Source: Spiroplasma endosymbiont of Polydrusus cervinus
Lineage (GTDB): Bacteria > Bacillota_I > Bacilli_A > Mycoplasmatales > Mycoplasmataceae
Assembly: GCF_964019755.1 (NCBI RefSeq)
Contig: NZ_OZ026469.1
Coordinates: forward strand, 1,054,001-1,118,000
Length of the DNA stretch: 64,000 nt
Reading direction: 5' to 3'
Shown: piece by piece, positions 1 through 9,370 of the stretch
Position numbering within the stretch: position 1 is the first letter of the stretch
Layout of the letters: each line of letters starts with the position of its first letter
The notes under the pieces: model-generated
What the model was told of the DNA's origin: nothing
Databases searched by the model: none
The model's input: only the letters and a program-made list of their open reading frames with translations
Program-made: the position numbers and the translations under genes

Positions 1-141
1 AACAATATGTTAATTGTTTCAATATTAAGACTTAATAATAAAGCTAATAAAACTAATGAAGAAGAAATTGAATTTAATATTTTTAATTTAAATCAACTTC
101 AAAGTTTAAATTATTTTCAAAACAAGTTTTTATTTATTTAA
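1..141 (+). CDS. 3' end of an unidentified gene (partial)
   Basis: The window opens inside a reading frame that runs 46 codons to a TAA. The residues are polar and Asn/Glu/Lys-rich, ending in the short tail NKFLFI. No motif is recognisable and the start lies outside the window, so no function is offered. The codon use (AAT, AAA, TTA) resembles both the viral remnants and ordinary genes of this genome. Confidence 0.5.
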   Translation, partial: NNMLIVSILRLNNKANKTNEEEIEFNIFNLNQLQSLNYFQNKFLFI

Positions 142-544
142 TCAAAAACTTTAAAAAATTAATTAATGTAATTTAAAAAAGTATTTTTTTAGTTTGTCAA
201 AATTCATAATTTTAGAAAATATTTTTTAACTAAAAATTATATTTTTAAAAAAGTTGAATTTTTTATAAATTTTGTTATCATTTAAGTATAAACGAAACTT
301 AATTTGTTTCTAATTGTTTATTTTTTTATTAAAACCTCAAAATAATATATACTACCTTTTTTATTTTTTGGTGTAGAATTAATATTGATGTATAACAGAG
401 GCTAAAAAGTTACGGGATGACATATTATGAAATAAAAACCAAGATTTATTAATTTTTTTGGAGCAGAAGCAAGGGAAAAAGATAGCAAAGAATTGGTTGC
501 AAAATGTATACTGTAAAAATTTCTAGCGAAAGGAGGAAAAGAAG
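142..544. other. AT-rich intergenic region with a possible gene fragment
   Basis: This stretch has no clear intact gene. A plus-strand frame at 383-526 is open for about 48 codons (including ITEAKKLRDDILW and IAKNWLQNVYC) but has no start codon or RBS, so it may be a gene remnant. Another frame ends at 505-517 in the C-I-L-stop of the palindromic repeat family. The RbgA ribosome binding site (aggagg) lies at 531-536. Confidence 0.4.
505..517 (+). repeat. Solo end of the palindromic repeat family
   Basis: The sequence tgtatactgtaaa matches the outer end of the long palindromic repeats described at 39673-39861 and 41787-41975. Here only one end remains, just upstream of the rbgA ribosome binding site. 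Confidence 0.5.
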
Positions 545-1465
545 GTGACAACAAATATTCATTGATTTCCTGGCCATATGGCAAAAGCAATTAAAAAAAT
601 TGACGAACAAAGTAAATTGATTGATTTGGTGATTGAAATTGTTGATAGTCGCATTCCGTTTTCCTCGTCAAATCCGTTAGTTGATAACTTACGTGGTTCA
701 AAACCAAAGTTAGTTATTTTAAATAAAAAAGATTTAGCAGATCCAGTTACTATTAAGTCATGACTTAATTATTATCAGCAACAACAAATTTCCGTTTTAC
801 CGTTAGATAGTAAACATGCTAATATTACAAAATTAATTATTGAAAAAATTAATTTTATTTGTGCCCCAAAAATGGAACGCGATAAAAAATGGGGAATTAA
901 GACTCCTAAAGTAAAAGTATTAGTAATCGGGATTCCAAATGTTGGGAAATCTACTTTTATTAATGCCTTAGTGAAGCGAAATTCCGCCCGGATTGGAAAT
1001 AAACCGGGTGTAACAAAAGGGCAACAATGATTAAAATTAAATCAGCAAATTGATTTAGTTGATACCCCAGGGATTTTATGACCAAAAATTGAAGATTCAC
1101 AAGTAGCATTAAATTTAGCTTTTACCCGTTCAATTAAAGACGACATTTTGCCAAAAGAAGAAATTTGTTTAGCAGCAATTAAATGAATGCAGCAACATTA
1201 TTTTTCCTTATTGGTAAAAGAGTATCATTTGACAACAAGGGATAATTTTGTAATAACAGATGAAAGGGACCTTTTTCAATTATTATTAATAATGCAACAA
1301 AATCGCTTTCATAAAGTTGATGAGGGCAATGTCAATAACATTGTTACTGACTTTCTCAACAAGTTATGAAATAACAAATTTGGGTTAATGTCGTTTGAAT
1401 TTCCCCCAGCAAGCGGAGCAACCAACACCTGATGAATAAATTTGAACAAGAGGTATATACTGTAA
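545..1465 (+). CDS. rbgA: RbgA (YlqF) circularly permuted GTPase, 50S assembly
   Basis: RbgA is a cytoplasmic GTPase needed for late maturation of the 50S subunit. The GTG start at 545 is chosen because it follows aggagg by 8-9 nt and gives the family N-terminus [10 protein letters not shown]. The GTPase motifs come in permuted order: G4 NKKD (residues 60-63), then the P-loop GIPNVGKST from residue 129, then G3 DTPG from residue 173. Six internal TGA codons must be read as Trp. The product is 306 residues against about 282 in Bacillus subtilis. Its last residues (YIL) and the TAA stop come from the palindromic repeat that starts at about 1454, so the original C-terminus was probably replaced. 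Confidence 0.93.
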
Positions 1466-1508
1466 AACTAAATCATAAAAAGTTAATAAAATTATAACAA
1501 ATTAAAAA
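1454..1508. repeat. Half of a palindromic repeat overlapping the rbgA stop codon
   Basis: It carries the shared end tatactgtaaaac followed by the arm taaatcataaaaagttaa. Only one arm is present, so this copy cannot fold into the full hairpin. It spans the rbgA stop codon and runs to within a few bases of the permease ribosome binding site. Confidence 0.7.
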
Positions 1509-1523
1509 TGGAGGAAAAAATTA

Positions 1524-2927
1524 ATGGAAAAAAATAAAAAGCATGTTAAATTTTTTGAATTTCTGACTGTTTTTTCAACCGCCGTTGGAATTACAATCGG
1601 AATTGGAATTTATTTGAAAAATGATAATTCAGAAGGCCATGTTTTATATTTTACCCAAAATCCTTATTTAGCAATCGGGTTATGAGTCTTAGTTGGGATT
1701 TTAGGAATGGCAATGATTATGGTTTTTATTGAAGTCACATCTGTCAAAACAAAAAGTGGTCATGGCACCCTTGCATCGTGGGCGAATGTTTTAATTGGCC
1801 GCAAAGTTGGCAGTTTAATATCGTTGTTTTATATCTTTTTTTATTTTCCAATTTTATTAGGCCTTTTTCCAATTTTTAGTATTAATGCGATGTTTGATGC
1901 ATTAGCAATTGAAAGTATTAGTAAAGGAACACAAAACATAATTTCCGTTAGTGTTGGTCTTGTTATTTTAATTTTGTTTTTCTTATTAAATATTTTCTTA
2001 CGAAATATTGGGAAATGAGTTCAAGCAATTGGAACTTTTATTAAGTTTATTCCACTATTAGTTAGTTTAGTTGTGGGATTTATTGCGCCAATTAATGGCA
2101 ATGTCTTTGATACTTATAAAGACTTAAAATTTGGTAATTTCTTTATGGGGTTATTACCGGTTTTATTTTCATTTGATGGGTTCATTTATGCTGCTGGATT
2201 ACAAAAAGAAGTTTCTAATAAAAACGTTGTGCCAAAAGCATTGTTTACAGCAATGTTATTTATTACTATCTTTTATATTTTAAAAGTTATTTCATTGTTC
2301 TTAGGAACAAACGATGGTAGTGTTTTTACCTTATTTAAAAATGTTATTGAAGGACCCGTTGCTAAAATTTTAATGTGATTTATTATGTTGACAGCATTAA
2401 TAAGTATTAATGGGTTAACTTTTGTAGCTCCTTCGTTAGGCCATACAGTCCAAGAAGAAAATCTAATTTATATTGGTAAAAAGGAATTAAATTATCAACA
2501 GATTGGTTTGATTCAAATGGGGATTACGATTAGTTTTAACTTATTATTGATAGGGCTTAGCTTGGGACTTATTGGTGATCCAATGTACTTGTTAGACCTT
2601 TCTTCTAATGCAGTTAGTTTTACGGCCTTTCTTTGTTATATTAGTTTAATTATTGTTATTTGTGTTAATCGCTATACAAAACGGGTGGAAGTAACAAAAG
2701 TCAAAGGGATGTATTATTATGCTGGGTTTTCCTTGTTCTTATTAATTGGTTCAATTAGTTATATTATGTATAGTTTCTTTGCTTTTAGTAGTAATCATAA
2801 GACTTTATATAGTTTATTGATTATTATTGGAGGAACCTTAATAATGTGAGGAATTAATGAACTATTATTAAGTACAAAAGGGACTCCTTTTCCCTGACAA
2901 AACAATATCAAAAAACCCATTGGTTAA
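1524..2927 (+). CDS. APC-superfamily amino acid permease
   Basis: This is a 467-residue membrane protein with about 12 hydrophobic segments. The first segment has the AVGITIGIGIYLKN pattern of APC-family transporters (the unwound glycine-rich part of TM1). A later FSFDGFIYAAGLQKEV segment matches the TM6-TM7 region. The ATG at 1524 follows gaggaaaaaa at good spacing. Substrate cannot be read from sequence; import of amino acids by cation symport or exchange is the family norm, and mollicutes depend on such uptake. Several Trp codons are TGA. It stands alone between rbgA and viral debris, so its promoter may lie in the repeat just upstream. Confidence 0.85.
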
Positions 2928-2943
2928 TAATTTTAATCAATTG

Positions 2944-3024
2944 TGTAAATTGTAAATACCAAATCATAAAAAGTTAACTATTAATTTAGTTAACTTTTTT
3001 AAGTTAATTTTTAAGTTAATTATA
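2944..3024. repeat. Viral palindromic repeat, tgtaaattg-ended type
   Basis: The outer end tgtaaattgtaaatacc is followed by caaatcataaaaagttaac, a short spacer and an inverted gttaac arm. It lies 16 bp after the permease stop and probably folds as a terminator-like hairpin. The same block recurs at 37115-37190 and, reversed, at 53621-53682. Confidence 0.6.
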
Positions 3025-3037
3025 GGAGGTCGAAATT

Positions 3038-3148
3038 ATGCAAATAAAGCAATATTTAATTTTGCGGTCGTTAATAAAAAAGTATGGTAAAGATATTGTT
3101 ATTAATACTGTCAATAAGATTGCAAATGATATTGAAATTAAAAAGTAA
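3038..3148 (+). CDS. Small plectrovirus-associated protein, 36 residues
   Basis: The ATG follows aggaggtcgaaatt, an excellent ribosome binding site. The product is short and basic, beginning MQIKQYLILRSL and ending NDIEIKK. Function is unknown. The same gene recurs at 37208-37318 and, as a fused copy on the minus strand, near 53454-53597, each time next to the same hairpin. The conserved RBS, start and stop across copies argue that it is a real small gene carried by SpV1-type viral DNA. Confidence 0.6.
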   Translation: MQIKQYLILRSLIKKYGKDIVINTVNKIANDIEIKK

Positions 3149-3164
3149 AGAATAAATTATCCCG

Positions 3165-3318
3165 CGTAATTTACAATTTTCAATTAACTTTCAATTACTT
3201 CCAACTGGTGGTTGTTGTGGTTTGGGTTCTGGTTTATTACCCCCCCCGTTTTCACTATTATTTGGTTTTTCGCAACTAATTAATGATGTTGTACTTGTTG
3301 TTTTTAATCCGATTGCTC
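3165..3318 (-). pseudogene. 5' fragment of viral lipoprotein gene (copy 2)
   Basis: Read on the minus strand, this stretch encodes TTSTTSLISCEKPNNSENG followed by a proline-rich spacer, almost identical to the first 50 residues of the lipoprotein at 22871-23311. It lacks a start codon and is cut off after about 55 codons. A run of eight C in the plus strand encodes its glycine stretch. Confidence 0.7.
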
Positions 3319-3381
3319 CTAAAATATTTAAAATGTTATAATTTATGTGCAATAATTATAACATTTTAAATATTTTAGGAG
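3316..3381. repeat. Near-perfect inverted repeat upstream of IS30-like gene
   Basis: Two arms of about 28 bp (beginning ctcctaaaatatttaaaatg and its reverse complement) flank a short spacer. The right arm contains the aggagg ribosome binding site of the IS30-like gene. The left arm forms the border of the lipoprotein fragment. It may be the viral or IS30 end duplicated in inverse orientation. Confidence 0.6.
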
Positions 3382-3388
3382 GTAAAGT

Positions 3389-3477
3389 GTGAAAAAATAT
3401 GAAAGATTAGATTTTAATGAAAGAGTAAATTTGGAAAAATTAAAAGATAATGAATTATTTAAAAAGGAAAATAGCAA
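3389..3477 (+). pseudogene. SpV1 ORF3 / IS30-family transposase, 5' part
   Basis: The GTG at 3389 follows aggaggtaaa and starts a basic N-terminus (VKKYERLDFNERVNLEKL). The frame is cut at codon 30 by insertion of the IS3-family pair at 3478-5888. The flanking 3 bp caa is found on both sides (3475-3477 and 5889-5891), which is the expected target duplication. The remainder is at 5892-6655. Confidence 0.75.
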
Positions 3478-4706
3478 TAGACTGCACCCAAAAAAGTAAG
3501 TAAAGAAAAAAAGTCTTTGCTAAACTTTAGAGGAGGTGCATTTTTATATGGCAAGAAAAGGACAAAAATTTAATAAATATACAGCATATTTTCGAAAAAT
3601 GATAGTACAAGAGGTTAAAAATAATAGTATAAGTTTTATTGCAAAAAAATATCAAATTAATAAAAAAACTGTTGCTTCATGGTATGAAAATTTTAAGAAA
3701 GGAATTTTAAACACCAATAAAGGTCCAAAAGAATCATTTGAAAAAAGAGATTTAAACTATTACAAAGTTAGGTATGAATTACTAAAAAAGCTTCATGACT
3801 TTTACAATTAAATAAAAGAAAAATTGTATCTTTTATCAAAGAAAACATTAATAAATATCCACTAAATTTATTACTTGATATAACAGATTTAAAGCGTAGT
3901 TATTGAGATAAATATAAAAATTATTCAAGTAATGGTAAGGATAGCGAATCATTAAAAAATATTGTAAAAGTCTATGAAGAAAATTTAAAACAATTTGGTT
4001 ATCGTCGAATTACCAAATATTTAAAAGAAGATTATGGCATTGTTTATAATGCTAAGAAAGTATTGCGAATTATGAAAGAAAATAATATTAAAGCTGAATA
4101 TGTAAAGCGTATGCGTAGAAAAATATTAATAAAACAAAATAGAAATAAAAATATAATTAAATATCCTGATTTAGTAAATCGTAATTTTAATGATATTAAA
4201 GAAAGATTTTCAATTTTATTTACTGATATAACTTATTTAATTTGAAATGGTAAAAAACATTATCAATCAACAATACTTGATGGATATACTAAAGAAATTA
4301 TTGATGTAAAATGATCAAAATTTAATAATAACAAACTTGTAATTGATAATTTAAATGATGCAATTAATAAAATTAAAAAAATAAAAAAAGATCTAAATAA
4401 AACAATAATTCATTCAGATCATGGATATCAATATACATCTAAAGATTATAATAGTAAATATTTAGATAACAAAATTATAATTTCAATGGGTAAAAATTAT
4501 CATTGTGCAGACAACATTATTATTGAAAGTTTTCATTCATTACTTAAAAAAGGAACAATCCATAATAAAAATTATAAATCTCATAATGAATATATTAATG
4601 ATGTTAAAAAATGAAATAAATGATATTCAAACCAAAAATAAAAATATATAATAAATGAAAGTTTGTAAACCTTTTTATTAATACTTACTAAACAGGATGC
4701 AGTCTA
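3478..4706 (+). mobile_element. IS3-family (IS150-like) element, copy A
   Basis: The element is 1229 bp with terminal inverted repeats tagactgcaccc and gatgcagtcta (one mismatch from the other copies). It inserted into the IS30-like viral gene. Its right end is fused directly to copy B, which lacks its own outer left end. The same element occurs at 20505-21833 (C), 42080-43307 (D, minus) and 50818-52045 (E, minus), with partial pieces at 20505-20656, 32579-32716 and 50760-50812. Confidence 0.9.
3548..4641 (+). CDS. IS3-family transposase OrfA/OrfB, copy A
   Basis: OrfA (3548-3811, ATG after ggaggtg) is an 87-residue HTH protein starting MARKGQKFNKYTAYF. Near its end the codons cta aaa aag form the canonical slippery heptamer A_AAA_AAG at 3784-3790. 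A -1 shift there enters OrfB, which carries the integrase core: D in LFTDITYL, D in HSDHGYQY, E in IIIESFHSLLKK. The OrfAB fusion is the active transposase in IS3 elements. In this copy a G-to-T change makes TAA at 4639-4641 and removes about the last nine residues, which may or may not matter. Confidence 0.8.
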
Positions 4707-5888
4707 CTTTTAAAGGAGGTGCATTTTTATATGGCAAGAAAAGGACAAAAATTTAATAAATATACAGCATATTTTCGAAAAATGATAGTACACGAGGTTA
4801 AAAATAATAGTATAAGTTTTATTGCAAAAAAATATCAAATTAATAAAAAACTGTTGCTTCATGGTATGAAAATTTTAAGAAAGGAATTTTAAACACCAAT
4901 AAAGGTCCACAAGAATCATTTGAAAAAAGAGATTTAAACTATTACAAAGTTAGGTATGAATTACTAAAAAAGCTTCATGACTTTTACAATTAAATAAAAG
5001 AAAAATTGTATCTTTTATCAAAGAAAACATTAATAAATATCCACTAAATTTATTACTTGATATAACAGATTTAAAGCGTAGTTATTGAGATAAATATAAA
5101 AATTATTCAAGTAATGGTAAGGATAGCGAATCATTAAAAAATATTGTAAAAGTCTATGAAGAAAATTTAAAACAATTTGGTTATCGTCGAATTACCAAAT
5201 ATTTAAAAAAAGATTATGGCATTGTTTATAATGCTAAGAAAGTATTGCGAATTATGAAAGAAAATAATATTCAAGCTGAATATGTAAAGCGTATGCGTAG
5301 AAAAATATTAATAAAACAAAATAGAAATAAAAATATAATTAAATATCCTGATTTAGTAAATCGTAATTTTAATGATATTAAAGAAAGATTTTCAATTTTA
5401 TTTACTGATATAACTTATTTAATTTGAAATGGTAAAAAACATTATCAATCAACAATACTTGATGGATATACTAAAGAAATTATTGATGTAAAATGATCAA
5501 AATTTAATAATAACAAACTTGTAATTAATAATTTAAATGATGCAATTAATAAAATTAAAAAAATAAAAAAAGATTTAAATAAAACAATAATTCATTCAGA
5601 TCACGGATATCAATATACATCTAAAGATTACAATAGTAAATGTTTAGATAACAAAATTATAATTTCAATGGGTAAAAATTATCATTGTGCAGACAACATT
5701 ATTATTGAAAGTTTTCATTCATTACTTAAAAAAGGAACAATCCATAATAAAAATTATAAATCTCATAATGAATATATTAATGATGTTAAAAAATGAAATA
5801 AATGATATTCAAACCAAAAAGAAAAATATATAATAAATGAAAGTTTGTAAACCTTTTTATTAATACTTACTAAACAGGGTGCAGCCTA
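4707..5888 (+). mobile_element. IS3-family element, copy B (left end missing)
   Basis: Copy B follows copy A without a gap and starts at ctttaaaggaggtgc, so about 46 bp of its left end is absent. Its right end is gggtgcagccta, with one mismatch in the inverted repeat. Immediately beyond it is the target duplication caa. The arrangement suggests insertion of one copy next to the end of another, followed by loss of an end. Confidence 0.85.
4731..5850 (+). pseudogene. IS3-family transposase, copy B (frameshifted OrfA)
   Basis: The poly-A run in the INKKTVASW region has six A here against seven in copies A and C. The shift stops OrfA soon after. OrfB downstream is open to TAA at 5848-5850 with the complete C-terminus. 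Unless transcript slippage restores the frame, this copy cannot make the OrfAB fusion. Confidence 0.75.
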
Positions 5889-5891
5889 CAA

Positions 5892-6655
5892 AAAATATTC
5901 GAAAAATTGCTAAGCAAATGAATAGAGATTATAGAACTATTTGGCAAGAGTTAAATATGTTTAATAATATTAATGATTATAATGCTGCAAAAGCACAAAA
6001 AATACATGATAAAAATAAAAAACAATGTATAAATATATTAAATTAGGTTATTTTAATTTAAAAAAAAGAAATGTTATATATTAAAAATAAAAAAAGAAAA
6101 ACAAAAAATAGGGAACAAAATGATAATCGTGGAAAATTACTTAATATTAGAGATTATAAGCAATTTTTAAATGATTATGGAAATGATTTAAGTTTTAGTG
6201 GAATTTGAGAAATGGATACTCTTGATTGTGGTAATTTTTATTTGTTAGTTTTAGTAAATCGTAAATCAAAAATACTTTTTTATCATATTTTATTTAGTAA
6301 AAAGGCAAGTATTGTATTAACAATTTTAATGAAAATGATTAAACAAATTTGTATTAGTAAATTTAGTTGTATTTTAACCGATAGAGGAAAAGAATTTTAT
6401 AGATGAAAAACAATAGAAAAACACTTTAAAATAAGAGTTTATTTTTGTGATCCTGGTAAACCTCGTCAGAAAACATTAGTAGAAAGAATAAATAGAGATA
6501 TAAGACGTTGATTGGCTCAAAATGAGTCATTAATTAATATTCGTAGTAGATTAAAATCTTATTTTAGATATATTAAAAATACCAGAATTAGACCTTGCTT
6601 GAAAAACTTTACATCAAGACAATATTTTAAAAAAATTTTTTTTAAATTAAATTAG
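5892..6655 (+). pseudogene. SpV1 ORF3 / IS30-family transposase, 3' part
   Basis: After the IS insertion the frame resumes as KNIRKIAKQMNRDYRTIW, the HTH typical of IS30. It then breaks near 6043 and again before 6190. From 6190 the catalytic domain is continuous: D in EMDTLDCG, D in ILTDRGKEF and E in TLVERINRDIRRW, the IS30 DDE triad. Two TGA Trp codons lie in this part. The gene is dead: split by IS copies and carrying frameshifts. IS30-type ORF3 is a known gene of SpV1 plectroviruses. Confidence 0.8.
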
Positions 6656-6874
6656 TGTTTGTTAAGATTAATAAAATTTATTTTTTGTTGTGTTTAATTT
6701 TATAATTTTAAAAATAAATATTAAAAACAATATTTTTAATTTAATATTTTTTGTGATTATTGTTTTTTATTTTTAATTTGTTATAATTTTATTAACTTTT
6801 TATGATTTAGTTTTATAGTATACAATTTGTTATAATTTTATTAACTTTTTATGATTTAGTTTTATAGTATACAA
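6656..6874. repeat. IS30/SpV1 right-end region with two tandem 49-bp ends
   Basis: Downstream of the transposase is the AT-rich right-end region that ends gatttagttttatagtatac. The last 49 bp (6777-6825) is repeated exactly once more (6826-6874). This is the same arm found in the long palindromes, which links the palindromes to the virus/IS30 end. rsmG starts 60 bp further on, and a TATAAT for it lies at 6897-6902. Confidence 0.7.
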
Positions 6875-6934
6875 TATATATAATCAAATATATTGTTATA
6901 ATGTTAACACAATTAAAAGTTATGAGGGATATCG

Positions 6935-7633
6935 ATGATTAAATTAATTACAACAGCGTTGCAAGAATTAACAATTACACCAGAGCAAACAAAAAAATTA
7001 CAAATATATTATCAATATTTGATAGCGCAAAACCAAGTGATGAATTTAACAACAATCACTAATGAAGAAGAGGTTTATTTTAAGCATTTTCTTGATTCGT
7101 TATTGTTATTAAAAGAATTTACTTTTTCTGAAGCAATGAAAGTTAGCGATGTTGGCAGTGGTGCTGGATTTCCGGGGCTAGTTTTAAAAATTTTTTGTCC
7201 AACAATTAAATTAACAATTATTGAAGCGTTAGAGAAACGATGTTTATTTTTACAACAATTAGTGACGAAATTACAATTAACAGATGTTGAAATTGTTCAT
7301 GCGCGAGCTGAAAAATATAGCCGTGATCATTCCGAAACATTTGATGTTGTTGTCTCGCGTGCTGTTGCGAATTTGGGGATGTTATTAGAATTAGTTGTAC
7401 GGATGGTTAAAGTAAACGGAATGCTGATTTATTATAAAGGACCACATGTTAAGGAAGAATTACAAGCCGTGCAAAAAACATTGCCAGCCTTAAATTTAAC
7501 ATTAACAAAAATTCAAGAGGACAAGATTAACCAACTTGGGGAACGAAATATTTGTTATTTCACTAAGACAGCTGCAACGCCAGCAACCTATCCAAGACGC
7601 TTTAATCAAATAAAAAAATTTCCAATTGGATAA
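6935..7633 (+). CDS. rsmG: RsmG (GidB) 16S rRNA m7G527 methyltransferase
   Basis: RsmG methylates N7 of G527 in 16S rRNA using S-adenosylmethionine. The SAM-binding motif VGSGAGFPGL lies near residue 72. The family segment VSRAVANLGMLLE follows near residue 137, and the C-terminus ends in the usual arginine-rich PRRFNQIKKFPIG. At 232 residues it is normal length. The ATG at 6935 follows gaggga at about 8 nt. It begins a run of plus-strand genes with parA and parB, an order common near bacterial replication origins. Confidence 0.93.
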   Translation: MIKLITTALQELTITPEQTKKLQIYYQYLIAQNQVMNLTTITNEEEVYFKHFLDSLLLLKEFTFSEAMKVSDVGSGAGFPGLVLKIFCPTIKLTIIEALEKRCLFLQQLVTKLQLTDVEIVHARAEKYSRDHSETFDVVVSRAVANLGMLLELVVRMVKVNGMLIYYKGPHVKEELQAVQKTLPALNLTLTKIQEDKINQLGERNICYFTKTAATPATYPRRFNQIKKFPIG

Positions 7634-7692
7634 AGTGTTATATAATAATAATGTATAAATTTATTAGATGTAACAGAACAGAAAGGAAAATT

Positions 7693-8463
7693 ATGGGAAA
7701 AATTATTGCAATCACTAACCAAAAAGGGGGTGTTGGTAAAACAACAACTTCAATTAATTTAGCAGCCGGCTTGGCTCGTACTGGACAGAAAATTTTATTA
7801 GTGGATATTGATCCCCAGGGAAATGCAACAACAGGGACCGGAGCTAATAAGGAAGAAATTCATGAGAGTATGTATGATGTCTTAGTTGGGCAAATTCCAT
7901 TAAAAAATATTATTATTCCTAATATTATGACTAATGTTGATTTAGCATCAGCGACAATTTCATTAGCCGGGGCTGATATTTACTTAATGGAAAGAACAGA
8001 AGATAACCAAAGCATTTTATTAGATCGCATTAAACCGGTTCGTGATAAATATGATTTTATTTTAATTGATTGTCCGCCTTCGTTAAGTTTAATTAATCGA
8101 AATGCATTAGCTTGTGCTGATTCTATTTTAATTCCAATTCAAGCAGAATATTATGCTTTAGAAGGACTAGCGCAGTTATTAACAACAATTCATTTTGTGA
8201 AAAAAATGTTTAATGAAAGTTTAGCAATTGAGGGAATTGTATTAACAATGTTTGATTCACGGACAAAGTTATCTTTTGAAGTAATGACCGAGGTTAAAAA
8301 ATATTTTAATGAAAAAGTTTATCGGACACACATTCCAAGAAATGTTAAAATTAGTGAATCACCATCCCATGGTTTAAGTATTTTTGAATATGATAAGAGT
8401 GGCGCAGGCGCAGTTGCTTATGAAGAATTAGCGAGAGAGATGTTGGCAAATAATGGCAAGTAA
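7693..8463 (+). CDS. parA: ParA/Soj chromosome-partitioning ATPase
   Basis: This is a 256-residue ATPase of the ParA/MinD class. The deviant Walker A KGGVGKTT occupies residues 11-18, with both signature lysines. DIDPQGNATTG and DCPPSLSLINRNAL follow as in Soj. The ATG at 7693 is preferred over an in-frame ATG at 7651 because it follows agaaagg and removes an atypical 14-residue leader. It overlaps parB by 11 bp, so the two are co-translated. ParA works with ParB on parS DNA to segregate the chromosome. Confidence 0.92.
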   Translation: MGKIIAITNQKGGVGKTTTSINLAAGLARTGQKILLVDIDPQGNATTGTGANKEEIHESMYDVLVGQIPLKNIIIPNIMTNVDLASATISLAGADIYLMERTEDNQSILLDRIKPVRDKYDFILIDCPPSLSLINRNALACADSILIPIQAEYYALEGLAQLLTTIHFVKKMFNESLAIEGIVLTMFDSRTKLSFEVMTEVKKYFNEKVYRTHIPRNVKISESPSHGLSIFEYDKSGAGAVAYEELAREMLANNGK

Positions 8464-9349
8464 CAGTAAAAGTCGATTAAGTTCAAAAGGGTTAGATAAA
8501 ATCTTTGGTGAAGGAATTAATGAAGTAATTAAGGGAATTGAAAGTAACGAAGAATTAAAAGCAACCGCAAATGAAATTACTTTATCAGAAATTTTTCCTA
8601 GTCCCCATCAACCCCGAAAAAATTTTAATAAAGAAGAGTTGGCAGAATTAGCACAATCAATTAAAGAATATGGTTTAATTCAACCAATTATTGTTAAAAA
8701 AACTAATAATGGTTATTATCTTGTCGCGGGAGAACGTCGTAGTCGTGCGGCAAAAATAGCAGGCTTAACAACAATTCAAGCAATTGTCGTTGATTTTAAT
8801 GACCAACAAATGAAAGAAGTTGCTTTAATTGAAAATATTCAACGGGTTGATTTAAATTCAATTGAAGAGGCTAATGCTTATAAAGAATTAATTGAATTAC
8901 TAGGTTTAACGCAAGAAGAGTTAGCCCAACGAATTGGGAAATCACGTAGTCATGTAACAAATACGATGCGATTATTAAATTTACCAACCGAAATTCAAAC
9001 TTTATTATTGGAAAACAAAGTAACAATGGGGCAAGTTAAACCATTAATTAGTTTAAATATTGATCGCAGTGAATTAACAAGCATTATTAATAAAATTATT
9101 AGTTTAAATTTAAATGCCCGCCAGGTAGAAGATTTAGTTAAAGAATATAATCCAAAAGGGTCAAAACCTTTGTTAGAAAATAATGAAAAAGAGAGTTCAA
9201 AGCGAGCTGTTAATGAGTTTTTGGAAAATAAAGTAATGCGTAAATTAGGAACAAAAGTCGTAATTGATACGGATAAAATTCTGATTAAGTACTCAGGAAT
9301 TAAAGATTTAAATCGAATTTTGGAATTATTAGGTTTAATAGATGATTAA
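8453..9349 (+). CDS. parB: ParB/Spo0J-like partitioning protein
   Basis: The protein has 298 residues. The ParB/Srx fold has LIQPIIVKK and YYLVAGERRSRAAK (the CTP-binding GERRxRA motif). An HTH follows: LTQEELAQRIGKSRSHVTNTMRLL. A C-terminal dimerisation region ends in ILELLGLIDD. It overlaps the end of parA. No sequence resembling the consensus parS palindrome was noticed nearby by eye, so its binding site may lie elsewhere or differ. Confidence 0.9.
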   Translation: MASNSKSRLSSKGLDKIFGEGINEVIKGIESNEELKATANEITLSEIFPSPHQPRKNFNKEELAELAQSIKEYGLIQPIIVKKTNNGYYLVAGERRSRAAKIAGLTTIQAIVVDFNDQQMKEVALIENIQRVDLNSIEEANAYKELIELLGLTQEELAQRIGKSRSHVTNTMRLLNLPTEIQTLLLENKVTMGQVKPLISLNIDRSELTSIINKIISLNLNARQVEDLVKEYNPKGSKPLLENNEKESSKRAVNEFLENKVMRKLGTKVVIDTDKILIKYSGIKDLNRILELLGLIDD

Positions 9350-9370
9350 TTAATAGTAAGGAAGAAAACG

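Noticed and set aside
7651..7692. Earlier ATG for parA
   Set aside because: It lacks an RBS and adds residues not seen in Soj proteins. The ATG at 7693 has agaaagg and the family N-terminus.
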